The notes: generated by a model not told the origin, from the letters alone. 64,000 bases of DNA from Chitinophaga hostae (GCF_018224885.1 NZ_JAGTXB010000003.1:186001-250000), one strand, 5' to 3'. Numbered from the stretch's first letter, positions 45,169 to 54,280 are shown. A program made the numbers and translations.

Positions 45169-45348
45169 ATGAAAGAATTAATCGAAAAAATTGGTGCAGA
45201 GTTCGAGGCTTTTAAAACAGATGCAGAACTTCAGTCTGAAAAAAGTAATAAAGCAGCTGGGATGAGAGCCCGAAAAGCTTCTTTATCACTGGAAAAGCTG
45301 ATGAAGGAATTCCGAAAACTATCAATGGAGGAAACCAATAAAAAATAA
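45169..45348 (+). CDS. Histone H1-like protein
   Basis: 59 residues: MKELIEKIGAEFEAFKTDA, a central KSNKAAGMRARKASLSLEK and an end LMKEFRKLSMEETNKK. This matches the short Hc1-like histone H1 proteins widely present in Bacteroidota, which bind DNA and condense the nucleoid. It is basic in its second half and helical. It is transcribed divergently from the DUF1896/methylase-helicase pair and has its own strong terminator. A copy on an ICE may act on incoming DNA or mask the element from host regulators; that is inference. Confidence 0.85.
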   Translation: MKELIEKIGAEFEAFKTDAELQSEKSNKAAGMRARKASLSLEKLMKEFRKLSMEETNKK

Positions 45349-45350
45349 AA

Positions 45351-45384
45351 AACACGCCTCGCTAAAAGTGAGGCGTGTTTTTTT
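45351..45384 (+). terminator. Terminator of the histone H1-like gene
   Basis: A perfect 10-bp stem AACACGCCTC / GAGGCGTGTT with a 9-base loop followed directly by a run of T (45378-45384), starting 3 bases after the stop codon. Confidence 0.9.
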
Positions 45385-45501
45385 ACTATCAGACGGTATC
45401 TGAAAAGGCAGAAGTCAATTCTCAAATTCAAACTAAATGAATCATTTCTTGTTAGAGAAAACGAACGTCAACCTAAATAGCACAAATTTTCTAACAATTC
45501 A

Positions 45502-46479
45502 TTAGAGGGGAAAATCATCTTCATCATCAATACCATCCATTGAATTCGGGGGCTGCGTGAAAGGATCATCATACCAGGATTCATTTTCCTGTGCTGTAAG
45601 AGCTCGGTCTTCAGAGCGGATAATAGTATCTCTTGGCCTGAAATTAATGTTAATACTGCCATCTGTCAAAATCCAGGCTCCAACGAGATATTCTACTCCT
45701 TTTTCAAAACAGACGTCTACTGGTAAAGTAAACGCCTTAGAATATTTGGGGGATCTTTCGGAAGCTGGATGATTACTTAAAGGAATATTGAAAGTATATG
45801 CGTTAATGGTATTATATAATTCCGCGCTATCAAACTTATCCATTGATTGATCCTGACCTTCTTCCCCACCCAACAGAAATTCAAAATCATCGCTAAACAA
45901 AAACTCCAAAACCCTTTTGCCTTCCCGCGTAACTTGTACTAAAGATAAGCGCTCTAGCTTATTGACAATCTTCCAAGTCTCATTATAATTGCCACTGAAT
46001 ACATGCGAAAAGATGAGATTCCGTTTCTTCCAGTGAAGAATCTGCTTAAATACGTGTAATTCTTCCGGGTTCAATTTTTTCCAATTGTTATGATTTTTCT
46101 TATCAGCCAGCTGTTCCACTTTTAACTTCTGTTCGGCAGCCCGAGATTCCTCCCATCCTTTATGAACCTTTTCCCAGTACACTGCATCACAATGCTTACA
46201 GCGATCACTTTCCTTTCGAATTGCGGCTTTAAATCCGGTTTGGGAAGTAACATTTTCAACAATCTCTTCACCACAATCCTTGCAGCCACCGATTACAATT
46301 CGGCAGGATGAGTGCTGAGCAATAATTATACTGAGTTCGCGTTGGCTAAGGCCCAATTGGTCTTTTAAATCCCCCGCTGGAAATGAAAACTTTTCATTTT
46401 CAAGCTGCCAGTACTTTCGAATAATTTCTTGATTTTCCTCAGAGACATTATCTGCGATCAATAATTCATATGTGTTCAT
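45502..46479 (-). CDS. Zinc-ribbon hypothetical protein
   Basis: 325 residues. Two CxxC pairs, GGCKDCGEE (about 64-72) and DRCKHCDAVYW (about 92-102), form a probable zinc ribbon, followed by a charged linker, a helical segment resembling a winged helix (ELHVFKQILHWKKRNLIFSHVFSGNYNETWKIVNKLERLSLVQVTREGK, cut here into parts by eye), and an acidic disordered tail (DGIDDEDDFPL). No known family. It lies 69 bases after topoisomerase III on the same strand and may belong to that operon. A DNA-binding role fits zinc ribbon plus winged helix. Confidence 0.7.
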   Translation of the reverse strand: MNTYELLIADNVSEENQEIIRKYWQLENEKFSFPAGDLKDQLGLSQRELSIIIAQHSSCRIVIGGCKDCGEEIVENVTSQTGFKAAIRKESDRCKHCDAVYWEKVHKGWEESRAAEQKLKVEQLADKKNHNNWKKLNPEELHVFKQILHWKKRNLIFSHVFSGNYNETWKIVNKLERLSLVQVTREGKRVLEFLFSDDFEFLLGGEEGQDQSMDKFDSAELYNTINAYTFNIPLSNHPASERSPKYSKAFTLPVDVCFEKGVEYLVGAWILTDGSININFRPRDTIIRSEDRALTAQENESWYDDPFTQPPNSMDGIDDEDDFPL

Positions 46480-46548
46480 TATACGTGCTTTAGAATAGAT
46501 AAATATAAGGATATGAACCAGATACTATTCCTGCCTTTGAGAACATTT

Positions 46549-48627
46549 TCACTTACCCTTTATTGATGGGAATTCAAATGAAGTTTCCCCCTTATTGTTT
46601 AACACGATATACGCATCAAATTTCTTTCCCGCCTTACTTTTCATTCCCTTAATCAGTCCGGTTTTTCCTTTCGCAACAAGATTTTCAACATCTGAAATAG
46701 TGAGTACTATTCCACAGATATTTCTGAATTGAATCCAATTGCAGGATTCATTAGAGCATTTAACCACCTTATCCCGAAAAAGAAGATGTTCCTTTTGACA
46801 TTTCGGACATAGCAGATCGGGCTGCTTTTGCATCGTAGCAGTTAACGCCAACAGCTCTCTGGTGATTATTCCTGCATAGGTTCCCATATCCTTTTCAAAG
46901 ATCTGTGCATCGACTTCATTGCTTTCTATCTTTGATAAAATCAATTCCCATCCTGCTGTCATTGCGACATCAGCAATTTTTTTGTCTTTAATCCAATGAT
47001 ATACCTGTAATCCTTTGTCTGTAGGAATCAATGATTTCTTTTCCCGCAGGATATATTCACGAGTGAAAAGTGCTTCAATGATCGCTGCCCGTGTAGCAGG
47101 TGTTCCAATGCCAATACCTTGCAACGCTTTACGTTCCTCATCATTTTCAATTTCCCTTCCGGCATTTTCCATAGCAGATAATAAACTGGCCTCAGTATAA
47201 AGCATCGGGGGTTTGGTTTTTTTCTCCAAAACACCGGCGCGACCAACCTTCAGCTCGTCACCTACATGAAGTTCCGGGAGCTGTTCCATCGGGCCATTTT
47301 CCTCATCGGTAAAACTGCCCTTTATACTGCGCCAGCCTGCCTCTACTATTTGACAACCTTTTATCATAAAGTCATAATGAAGTACTTGAAGGGTGGCATC
47401 GGTTATTTCCTTTTGACAGGCTTGTCCGACAGCTTCCAGCAGCCGGAATGCAATCATATCATAAATAGCATTTTCCTTTGCCGGAAGCTCCACAGGTACT
47501 TTTCCAGTCACTAACAGAGCATGATGGTCTGTAACCTTTACATCATTCACGATACGCTTATTGAAATGTCCCCAACTGACCTTTTTAACAGCTTCCTTCA
47601 AGGATGGCTTTTCTTCCAATGCTCTGACCAGGAGAGGTATCTCAGGCCAAAGATCATCAGAAATATACCGACTTCCAGTGCGGGGATAGGTAATGAATTT
47701 GTTCTCATACAGCGTTTGAGCAATATTCAGGGTTTCTTCAGCAGAAAACCCCAGGCTTTTATTCGCCTCTTTCTGAAGCCCTGTAAGGTCGAAAAGCAAA
47801 GGAGGCTGTTCCGTGACCGTTTTGTGGTCTAATTTTCCAACCGTTGCTATCCCTGTTCTTGTTACTGCTTTCAGCACTTCTTCTGCCTTTCTTACATCAT
47901 CCCATTTTGTCACAGACAGGCTTTTAAAATCTATGAACTCTTTGCGGTGCAGACACTGAACCTGCCAGTATTTCTGAACGGAAAAATTTTTATTTTCCTG
48001 ATATCGTTTACAAATCAGGGCGAGTGTTGGGGTCTGGACTCTACCAAGGGAATATATGCCGCTGCCCGCGGCAATGGTAAGCGCCTGAGAAGCATTGATT
48101 CCTACCAGCCAATCTGCACGGCTTCTCGCCTGTCCGGCCAGATACAGACCATCAAAATCACTACCTGGTTTAAGTGACTCGAAACCCTGTTTGATCGCTT
48201 TCTCTGTTAAAGAGCTTATCCATAGCCGCTCAAATGGTTTTGTACATTGTAGATACTGATAAATAAGGCGAAATATAAGCTCGCCCTCCCTTCCTGCATC
48301 CGTTGCCACAATAATGCTGTCACAACTTTTAATCACCCTGTCAATAACCTTGAGCTGCTTCAAAGCACCTGTATCCGGCTCATATGATTTATTCTTCCTT
48401 ACCTTTCTTACGGTCAGCACAAAAGGATCAGGCAGGATCGGTAAAGATTCCTGCCTGAAGCCTGTAATACCGTAGTCTTCCGGCATACCCAAAGCCACCA
48501 GATGTCCCAATGCCCAGGTCACCTGGTAGCCACCTCCTTCAAAATAACCCTCGTTCTTCTCGGTAGCTCCTAAAAGTGCAGCAATTTCTCTCGCTACACT
48601 CGGCTTCTCTGCAATTACGGCTTTCAT
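46549..48627 (-). CDS. topB: DNA topoisomerase III (Exc-like)
   Basis: 692 residues. Toprim domain with the catalytic Glu in AEKPSVARE (E7) and TDAGREGELIFR at 109-120, then the type IA core with the active Tyr314 in ITYPRTGSRY, and a C-terminal zinc ribbon (LCPKCQKE ... KCSNESCNW) plus a small repeat-like domain (GKTGLIKGMKSKAGKKFDAYI). It relaxes or decatenates DNA by single-strand passage. In CTnDOT the equivalent gene exc follows xis2d and orf3; the same order here (HTH gene, DUF3945 gene, topB) indicates the excision operon. It starts 24 bases after the DUF3945 gene. Confidence 0.93.
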   Translation of the reverse strand: MKAVIAEKPSVAREIAALLGATEKNEGYFEGGGYQVTWALGHLVALGMPEDYGITGFRQESLPILPDPFVLTVRKVRKNKSYEPDTGALKQLKVIDRVIKSCDSIIVATDAGREGELIFRLIYQYLQCTKPFERLWISSLTEKAIKQGFESLKPGSDFDGLYLAGQARSRADWLVGINASQALTIAAGSGIYSLGRVQTPTLALICKRYQENKNFSVQKYWQVQCLHRKEFIDFKSLSVTKWDDVRKAEEVLKAVTRTGIATVGKLDHKTVTEQPPLLFDLTGLQKEANKSLGFSAEETLNIAQTLYENKFITYPRTGSRYISDDLWPEIPLLVRALEEKPSLKEAVKKVSWGHFNKRIVNDVKVTDHHALLVTGKVPVELPAKENAIYDMIAFRLLEAVGQACQKEITDATLQVLHYDFMIKGCQIVEAGWRSIKGSFTDEENGPMEQLPELHVGDELKVGRAGVLEKKTKPPMLYTEASLLSAMENAGREIENDEERKALQGIGIGTPATRAAIIEALFTREYILREKKSLIPTDKGLQVYHWIKDKKIADVAMTAGWELILSKIESNEVDAQIFEKDMGTYAGIITRELLALTATMQKQPDLLCPKCQKEHLLFRDKVVKCSNESCNWIQFRNICGIVLTISDVENLVAKGKTGLIKGMKSKAGKKFDAYIVLNNKGETSFEFPSIKGK

Positions 48628-48651
48628 AAAATTTCTTATTGATTGATTACG

Positions 48652-50127
48652 CTATCGTCTTATTCCTCTGGATTTCTTTTCAGGTTTTTCCTGCTGCTCC
48701 ACTTCTTTAGCGTTTTGGGGTCCCTGCTGGCCAGATTTCAGCGCTTCTTTGAACCTTTTGGTGGCTTCGTTGGTTTTTCCCTCTGAGTTAACTGCTACTT
48801 GTGTTGAATGAGCTTCGGTCGGTTTTACCTTGTCTTTCAATGCGTCCGGGTTTTTAAAGGCAAAAGAGGTTTTACCGCTTTCTTTATTATAGGTGATATA
48901 CCCATCGTATTTCACCCCCTTCTGGTCAATAAGACCAGTCAGATAGACCGTTTTCCCTTCTTTTAACTTCTCAAATTGCTTGTCGTCAAGCTCCTTGCCC
49001 CTGAAGACTTTTGGAGCCTCCTGACTTTCTCCACTTTGGCCTTGTGACCTACTATTACTATTGCTTCTGTCAAAAAGAAATTCTACATACCGCTTGTCGG
49101 CATTAAACTGTACCTTAGCATCAAATTTTTCTCCATTGCTGGAAGTCATCCCTTCAATGAAGAGGGGCTTACCTTCCTGTAAGCTCTTTTTTTGATCTTC
49201 GTTCAATTTCACCCCTTTAATTTCATTGGGAATTTTGATCCAGTCGGAGCGATACGCTACAAGTTCGTTGGTCAATCGATCTACGCTGATGATTGAGGGA
49301 ACAATTTCACCCGTCTTAGGATTTGTCAAATCAACAATACGTCCCATATTCCCGCTCTTGCGTAGGTTAGCCTTATCCTCTTCGGTAAACTGATGACCAA
49401 AAAAGGGAGAATGCAGATTGGGCTCATTGCGGATGCCATGAATGGCCATCACGACTTTTCCGTTTTTCTCCTGAAGGGACAATCTCCCTTCTCCACTTAA
49501 AATACACGTACCCAGATTTACATGTACCGGAACAAGAACATTTGTTTTGTAGCCTTTAAGCAGAGGCTCCAAAAGGTTTTTCTCTTCCAATTTTTCCTTG
49601 CTCAGGCCCAGGTTAGATATGGTTTCCCAATCAATCTGTTCCGGTTTAAAGCGATTTTCCTGTGAAGGAGCGGTTTCAGTTGGCGCTGCTTCAGTGGTTT
49701 GTGGTGTTACTCCTGTTGTTTCCATTGCATTTTCTTTTTTTTGTTGATTTTCTTTTGTTTCTTCTTTTATCTGATACTTATTAAAAAGTTCTTCGCCTTC
49801 TTTTGTGGGAGAACTGACATGCGACTGCAGCTTCTTAGCCATGTCAAAAGCGGACTTTAACGGGACTTTAAAGAATGAAAACCGCGTTGGGTCTTTAAGC
49901 TGTCGAAGAAAATTCGAAACGAAGTTGGTGAATAGGTCCCCATGCATATCTACACGCATAAATTCACCCTGGCTTTTCTCCTGTACGTCTGTCTTTTTTA
50001 GCTGACCATCTTTATCAATTCCGGTAACTGCTGATATCTTTTTCTCTTCTTTATCAAAGACCAAAAGGATCTCGTGCAGCTGCCCCGACAAATCCCCAGT
50101 CTCTGTTTTTAAATTTTCGTCTTCCAT
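48652..50127 (-). CDS. DUF3945 protein (orf3-like of the excision operon)
   Basis: 491 residues, hydrophilic. Repeated blocks of the DUF3945 type: IDWETISNLGLSKEKLEEKNLLEPLLKGYKT, LNEDQKKSLQEGKPLFIEGMTSSNGEKFDAKVQFN and LDDKQFEKLKEGKTVYLTGLIDQKGVKYDGYITYN (cited here as neighbouring short blocks), where the last two are internal repeats. A low-complexity Gln/Lys-rich segment separates the N-terminal part, and the C-terminal end is basic. It lies between the HTH factor and topoisomerase III, the place of orf3 in the CTnDOT xis2c-xis2d-orf3-exc operon. The role is unknown; a repeat with the same look occurs at the end of the topoisomerase. Confidence 0.85.
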   Translation of the reverse strand: MEDENLKTETGDLSGQLHEILLVFDKEEKKISAVTGIDKDGQLKKTDVQEKSQGEFMRVDMHGDLFTNFVSNFLRQLKDPTRFSFFKVPLKSAFDMAKKLQSHVSSPTKEGEELFNKYQIKEETKENQQKKENAMETTGVTPQTTEAAPTETAPSQENRFKPEQIDWETISNLGLSKEKLEEKNLLEPLLKGYKTNVLVPVHVNLGTCILSGEGRLSLQEKNGKVVMAIHGIRNEPNLHSPFFGHQFTEEDKANLRKSGNMGRIVDLTNPKTGEIVPSIISVDRLTNELVAYRSDWIKIPNEIKGVKLNEDQKKSLQEGKPLFIEGMTSSNGEKFDAKVQFNADKRYVEFLFDRSNSNSRSQGQSGESQEAPKVFRGKELDDKQFEKLKEGKTVYLTGLIDQKGVKYDGYITYNKESGKTSFAFKNPDALKDKVKPTEAHSTQVAVNSEGKTNEATKRFKEALKSGQQGPQNAKEVEQQEKPEKKSRGIRR

Positions 50128-50245
50128 TATTTTCCTTTTTTATTCAAATGTAATCTGGCGAAATAGTCCCCCTCCAAATGCTGTCTGCATTTGTCCGGAA
50201 AAGGCATGTATAGTGTCAATCTTACTTGTTCTTCTATTGGCTGAA

Positions 50246-50542
50246 TTATGCTTTTTGTACTGGGTGGGAGAACCCTTCCCTGATAAACTGGTGTACATCT
50301 GAGAGTTTGTAGTAAGGTTTACCACTGATCCGATAATAAGGAAGTCTTCCTGATCCGCGGTATCTCTGTAGGGAGCGGCTGCTAATCTTAAGGATTTGAA
50401 GCACATCCTGATTATCCAAAAGTTCTTCACCATCCACTAAATGCTGCCGCTTATCAGAAGATTTTAGCTGTTCTGAGATGATATCCAGCCGAGTGAATAA
50501 CCGCTCCATCCAGGAGATAAATTCCATCTTGTCTATATTCAT
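50246..50542 (-). CDS. Excisionase-like HTH protein (Xis2d-like)
   Basis: 98 residues. After a helical N-terminus, the C-terminal half LLDNQDVLQILKISSRSLQRYRGSGRLPYYRISGKPYYKLSDVHQF shows a MerR/excisionase-type winged helix with the turn-Arg-x-x-Arg-x-x-Gly pattern and the YYRISGKPYYK wing. Such proteins (Xis2c/Xis2d in CTnDOT) bend DNA at attL/attR to direct excision. It is followed by the DUF3945 gene after 118 bases and preceded, beyond a 236-base gap with repeats, by rteC. Confidence 0.85.
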   Translation of the reverse strand: MNIDKMEFISWMERLFTRLDIISEQLKSSDKRQHLVDGEELLDNQDVLQILKISSRSLQRYRGSGRLPYYRISGKPYYKLSDVHQFIREGFSHPVQKA

Positions 50543-50778
50543 GATAATGGGTTTTCTTTTTACAAAGCTCCCAACACTTCATAGAATTCATTGCCAAGGC
50601 TTACCCATCGCAATGCGACTTTTTTAAGAGAAATAAAAGCATACTGCAGTACTGATAAACCGCATAAACACGGAGTACAAACAAAGGCTAGAAACAAAGT
50701 GGAAGATCATGCCAATGGGCAGGCATGGGCAGGCGTTCATATTAAAATCACAAAACCGACAGAAAATTGAAGGAATGA
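50543..50778. promoter_or_regulatory. Regulatory gap between rteC and the excision operon
   Basis: Holds the 10-bp direct repeat ATGGGCAGGC in tandem (50715-50724 and 50725-50734) and the palindrome TACTGCAGTA (50642-50651), 100 and 173 bases upstream of the HTH gene start. In CTnDOT, RteC binds a repeat upstream of the excision operon promoter, so these are candidate operators. Confidence 0.45.
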
Positions 50779-51621
50779 TTATAGATCTTTATCCATATAA
50801 GAATCGAGGCTTGACTTCAGCCGGTCTAAGAAGGAGTTGCTGGTGCGGAATTTCATGCGGTGAAAAGCATGATGGGCATCCCCCAGCTGAACATTAAAAA
50901 CCATCTGGAATAAGGATACCATCTGGCGGATACTGAGCTTTCCATGCCCTACCGATTGAGAAGCATGAAGCGCATAAATCAGCTCAATAAGTGCATTCTT
51001 GGACTCTGTCCATAAAACTTTTTTGTCGCCTTGGTTCTCAGGTAATGAATGACCATAATGGTCATTCTGCCCGGAAAGCCGTAAATGAAGGTATTCATAC
51101 AATAACTCACATTCGATGATCCGCGCCGCTTCATAATCATAATAGGTTGAAAAACGATGATCTGTATCAAAAAACCGATTTCTGGTGCCAGGCAGCAAAT
51201 CAAGTTGTCCTCTAACAAAATACTGCTCATCTTTTTCCGAACTATCCGACCGATAATATTTATAAAAATCAGTACCCACAACATCCCGTATATAATAACT
51301 TTCGAGCTTTTCTAGTTTGCTTTTAAAATATTTTCTGGATATGTTACCTACTTCAACTGGCCGACCTGCTTCAATCTTAAAGATTTTATTGTAATATAGC
51401 AGTTTACCAAAAATCAGCGGCTTAATGATCCTGAAAAACTCAATTTCATCCTCTGAGCTATCAAAACCTTCTTTAAGAACACTCTCTTTCAACTTTTCAA
51501 GATGCTCATGCAGGCAGGTAACCATCTTCCGCGATTCCATTACCACCAGCTCGGGAGCTAAGCTAATTCTTTCCTCTTCCGCTTTCATAATCTGAAGAGT
51601 GTTTCTGAAAATGGGTCTCAT
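50779..51621 (-). CDS. rteC: RteC-like regulator of excision
   Basis: 280 residues (start at 51621, or the second Met at 51588). The sequence EFFRIIKPLIFGKLLYYNKIFKIEAGRP and YYIRDVVGTDFYKYYRS matches the RteC domain, and the C-terminal helical part (LIELIYALHASQSVGHGKLSIRQMVSLFQMVFNVQL) matches its winged-helix half. In CTnDOT RteC activates the excision operon lying directly downstream, which is the arrangement here. No RteA/RteB genes are in the window, though a hybrid kinase lies at 35294. Confidence 0.88.
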   Translation of the reverse strand: MRPIFRNTLQIMKAEEERISLAPELVVMESRKMVTCLHEHLEKLKESVLKEGFDSSEDEIEFFRIIKPLIFGKLLYYNKIFKIEAGRPVEVGNISRKYFKSKLEKLESYYIRDVVGTDFYKYYRSDSSEKDEQYFVRGQLDLLPGTRNRFFDTDHRFSTYYDYEAARIIECELLYEYLHLRLSGQNDHYGHSLPENQGDKKVLWTESKNALIELIYALHASQSVGHGKLSIRQMVSLFQMVFNVQLGDAHHAFHRMKFRTSNSFLDRLKSSLDSYMDKDL

Positions 51622-51977
51622 GGATCTTATTTAATGGGTTATGCAAACTCTGAGGGATAGTTCATTAGTACTAACGGTCCATTTTGATTTAAGTTACTCA
51701 CAAACAAGAAATTAACGAACAATTCGCAAATCTGACCCTATCCGGATCTGGTCTAACGAATTATTGATTTTGCTAATTTCCCTTGTTATGTTCAATTATT
51801 ACAATGCCGGTTAATTTCTGTGATGTTTGATTTAATTAGTGCTGGATTTTGGAAAATATCCGGCAACCTTCGGAGATGTAAAATCTCTAGTTGTAGTGAA
51901 TTCATGGGCAGATTATTTCTTGTAAATAAACGATATCCAGCCAACCTGCCCCACTCAGAACATCTTTTGAGAGGTTT
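51622..51977. other. Intergenic region upstream of rteC, nothing recognised
   Basis: 356 AT-rich bases between the end of the AraC-type gene and rteC on the same strand. No gene, clear hairpin or exact promoter box found; the rteC promoter should be here. Confidence 0.5.
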
Positions 51978-53162
51978 TTAATATTCTCGCTTTATTTCCT
52001 GCAGGTACGATTTAGGAGAATATCCTGTACACTGCCTGAAAATACGATAAAAGCTGGCTTCGGAATTAAAGCCACACTCAAAAGCGATACCCGTAAGACT
52101 CAAATGCTTATAAGCGGAATGAGCAAGCCTTTTTTTGACTTCTGCTACCCGATACCCATTCACCCAGGTCCGAAAGTTGAGTCCGAACCCAGCGTTGATC
52201 GCTGCAGAAACTTGTCCTGTCGGATAACCTATCGTTTTAGCCATTTTCTTCAAGCTCAATTCCGGTTCCAGAAAAAGAAGTTGTTCTTCCATAGCCTTGT
52301 TCAATGCTGACAGAATATCTGAATAGTCCCTTTCCACTTCGATGATGGGTTCGGAGGTATCTGCAAAATCATTTGATTCCATTTGTTTTGTAAGCGTATC
52401 TTCAGGTAGCCTTGCAACTTTCACCTCAGAAGGCAATATCATTTGATAACCCCGGATCGAAAAGAAATAGGTAAGCACCGAAAGATAGCCATAAAAAACT
52501 TTGACATTACCAAAAGAATCAACAAGCCCTAAAATAGTAGGCACAACTGAAGATAAAAATAGTATAGCTCCTAATATACCAGTGCCAATAAGAAGATTTC
52601 TCAGCCAGATCAAATTTGAATAGCGAATTGCTCTCCGGCTTACAGATAACCTCTGGCTGTAGTTCAGTGTTTTTCGGAAACTGAGATACCAATAAATAGC
52701 AATAGAAAAAAAAGCCACAATTTTTTCAATCCCTTTAATCCTATTATAAAATAGGTAATGCTCAGCAATGACATATTTTAAGTGGAAATTAGGCTCAATA
52801 AGAGTAACACTATAGGTTATAGCAGCATGCATCTGGAATAGAAGCACGGGCAAAAAATGCCATAATTTGTTCCGGTTAAAAGTAAAGTTATCTTCTGTTA
52901 ATGAACATACGTACAAATAAACAAGAGGCTGGAGAAGGGTATCAATGGCCACCGGGAGATATTGAAAAACAGGATATTTATAGAGTCCGAAAATATCCAG
53001 CAAGATCTTAATAGTTAACAATGCCAATGTAAGTAATATAGCAGATAATAGCTTCTTTCCAGACGAGTTGGAAGACTGAAATCCTAAAACGAAAGCTATG
53101 ACCATTCCTTGTATCACACCTACAATAACGATCATATCAAAAACACTTAACGGGACACTCAT
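51978..53162 (-). CDS. Membrane-bound AraC-family regulator
   Basis: 394 residues. N-terminal domain of about seven membrane segments (residues about 10-235, for example FDMIVIVGVIQGMVIAFVLGF and LLSAILLTLALLTIKILLDIF), then a linker and a C-terminal AraC/XylS DNA-binding domain (LSLKKMAKTIGYPTGQVSAAIN, the second HTH LSLTGIAFECGFNSEASFYRIFRQCTGYSPKSY at about 350-385). It senses a signal in the membrane and acts on DNA directly. It lies between rteC and toxin module 2 on the same strand; it may control either. A candidate promoter is at 53240-53247. Confidence 0.9.
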   Translation of the reverse strand: MSVPLSVFDMIVIVGVIQGMVIAFVLGFQSSNSSGKKLLSAILLTLALLTIKILLDIFGLYKYPVFQYLPVAIDTLLQPLVYLYVCSLTEDNFTFNRNKLWHFLPVLLFQMHAAITYSVTLIEPNFHLKYVIAEHYLFYNRIKGIEKIVAFFSIAIYWYLSFRKTLNYSQRLSVSRRAIRYSNLIWLRNLLIGTGILGAILFLSSVVPTILGLVDSFGNVKVFYGYLSVLTYFFSIRGYQMILPSEVKVARLPEDTLTKQMESNDFADTSEPIIEVERDYSDILSALNKAMEEQLLFLEPELSLKKMAKTIGYPTGQVSAAINAGFGLNFRTWVNGYRVAEVKKRLAHSAYKHLSLTGIAFECGFNSEASFYRIFRQCTGYSPKSYLQEIKREY

Positions 53163-53239
53163 CGGCTCTCAGACTTATTAAATTATTGCTCTGCTGAATA
53201 AAAAGCTCCGGTCTGGGTTATAAAATCGAAACTTTAATT

Positions 53240-53247
53240 CAAAAATA
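53240..53247 (-). promoter_or_regulatory. Candidate promoter of the AraC-type gene
   Basis: The minus strand reads TATTTTTG, matching TAnnTTTG, 77 bases before the start at 53162, with a TTG 16 bases further upstream (53264-53266) near the -33 position. Confidence 0.4.
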
Positions 53248-53497
53248 ATAATAAATAATCTGACAATCAGCATTTTATTAATTTTTAATTAACATAATAT
53301 TTTTGGTTAAATGAATTTGGGAAAAGCTAATTCTCCCTCAAAACCCTTTCAATTGGATCATACAGTAACTTTATATCATACTGATCATGTGTAATCGTTT
53401 GTTTAATATAGGTGGTTAAAATGCGGCGTTGGAAGAAAGCTGTTTTAAATTCTATTGATTCTAACCTGATTGGAGTTTCCGACCTTTAATAAGAATA

Positions 53498-53557
53498 TCC
53501 CTATAATTTGAACTATCCATTTGCCATTTTCTCAATGGATACTTCAAATTATAGGGA
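53498..53557. repeat. Perfect-looking 24-bp inverted repeat at the end of toxin module 2
   Basis: Arms 53498-53521 and 53534-53557 pair at 23 of 24 positions (left arm begins TCCCTATAATTTGAA, right arm ends TTCAAATTATAGGGA) around a 12-base loop. It lies 18 bases beyond the last immunity gene. There is no T run on either strand, so it is not a standard terminator. The 53163-53575 gap holds only this and the promoter candidate of the AraC-type gene. Confidence 0.7.
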
Positions 53558-53575
53558 GTAAAATCACCTTTTTCT

Positions 53576-53902
53576 TTAAGCATCATTTAAATGATAATCC
53601 AACATTCGCTTGGCAATTTCCAAATTGCTCAGTTCTTGATTGTATTTGGTTGCATATTCTTCTACCATTTCCTGGGCTTGGTACAATGGAAAGAAAAACT
53701 CAAATTTGTTTCCATCAATTTCCATAATAAGTTGCGACGGAATCGACTCAGCATCATAAAAAGAAATTTCAGCATCAAGCCCAACATTGTCTTTCATATA
53801 AATCAAGATCTCATCAAAGTCAACTTCTGGCAAAATGTTATTGATGAATTTTTCAGCAAGATCAAAACTCTTTAAGTGATCAATTAATTCAATGATATTC
53901 AT
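53576..53902 (-). CDS. Candidate immunity protein, array 2 copy 4
   Basis: 108 residues from the ATG at 53902 (MNIIELIDHLKSFDLAEKF); the frame is open to 53932. Pattern shared with the three neighbours: LIDHLK...LAE, LPEV.FD.I.IYMK, E..FYDAE.IP, NKFEFFFPLYQAQEMVE, and the end IAKRMLDYHLNDA. Small, acidic and soluble, as immunity proteins of cytoplasmic toxins usually are. It is the most distal copy of the array following the RHS gene with an HNH tip. No named immunity family recognised. Confidence 0.8.
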   Translation of the reverse strand: MNIIELIDHLKSFDLAEKFINNILPEVDFDEILIYMKDNVGLDAEISFYDAESIPSQLIMEIDGNKFEFFFPLYQAQEMVEEYATKYNQELSNLEIAKRMLDYHLNDA

Positions 53903-53906
53903 ATTT

Positions 53907-54236
53907 TTAAGCATCATATATACTATATTCAATCATCCTTTTGGCCATTTCAATATTATTGGCACTTTGTTTTGTGACAAGTGCCTCCACCATTTCTTGG
54001 GCTTCAAAAAGGGCAAAAAAATGTTCATATTTTATACCTTCTACTTCAATATGAACATTATTGTCCAATATTCCTGAGTCAAAAAGGTAAATTTCGGATT
54101 CGATTCCAACCTGATTTTTCATATAGATATCGATAGAATCATATTCAACATCTGGTAAAAATTGTTGTCCTAGTTTCTCTGCGAGATCAATAGTTTTTAA
54201 TTGATCTATTAATTCTACGATGGTCATGATGGACAT
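53907..54236 (-). CDS. Candidate immunity protein, array 2 copy 3
   Basis: About 109 residues from the ATG at 54236 (MSIMTIVELIDQLKTIDLAEKL), or 106 from the ATG at 54227 that aligns with the other copies. The frame is open to 54341 but that extension is not shared by its paralogues. It keeps the family pattern (LPDVEYDSIDIYMKNQVG, GIKYEHFFALFEAQEMVE, IAKRM.EY...DA) but is more diverged than copies 1 and 4. It starts after a terminator at 54281-54298 and ends 4 bases before copy 4. Confidence 0.8.
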   Translation of the reverse strand: MSIMTIVELIDQLKTIDLAEKLGQQFLPDVEYDSIDIYMKNQVGIESEIYLFDSGILDNNVHIEVEGIKYEHFFALFEAQEMVEALVTKQSANNIEMAKRMIEYSIYDA

Positions 54237-54280
54237 TGAATGCTGTTTCTGATAAAAATTTTCGCAAATTAGAAAAAGTC

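Noticed and set aside
50140..50433. Minus-strand frame of 97 residues
   Set aside because: It overlaps the excisionase-like HTH gene in another frame and has no family likeness.
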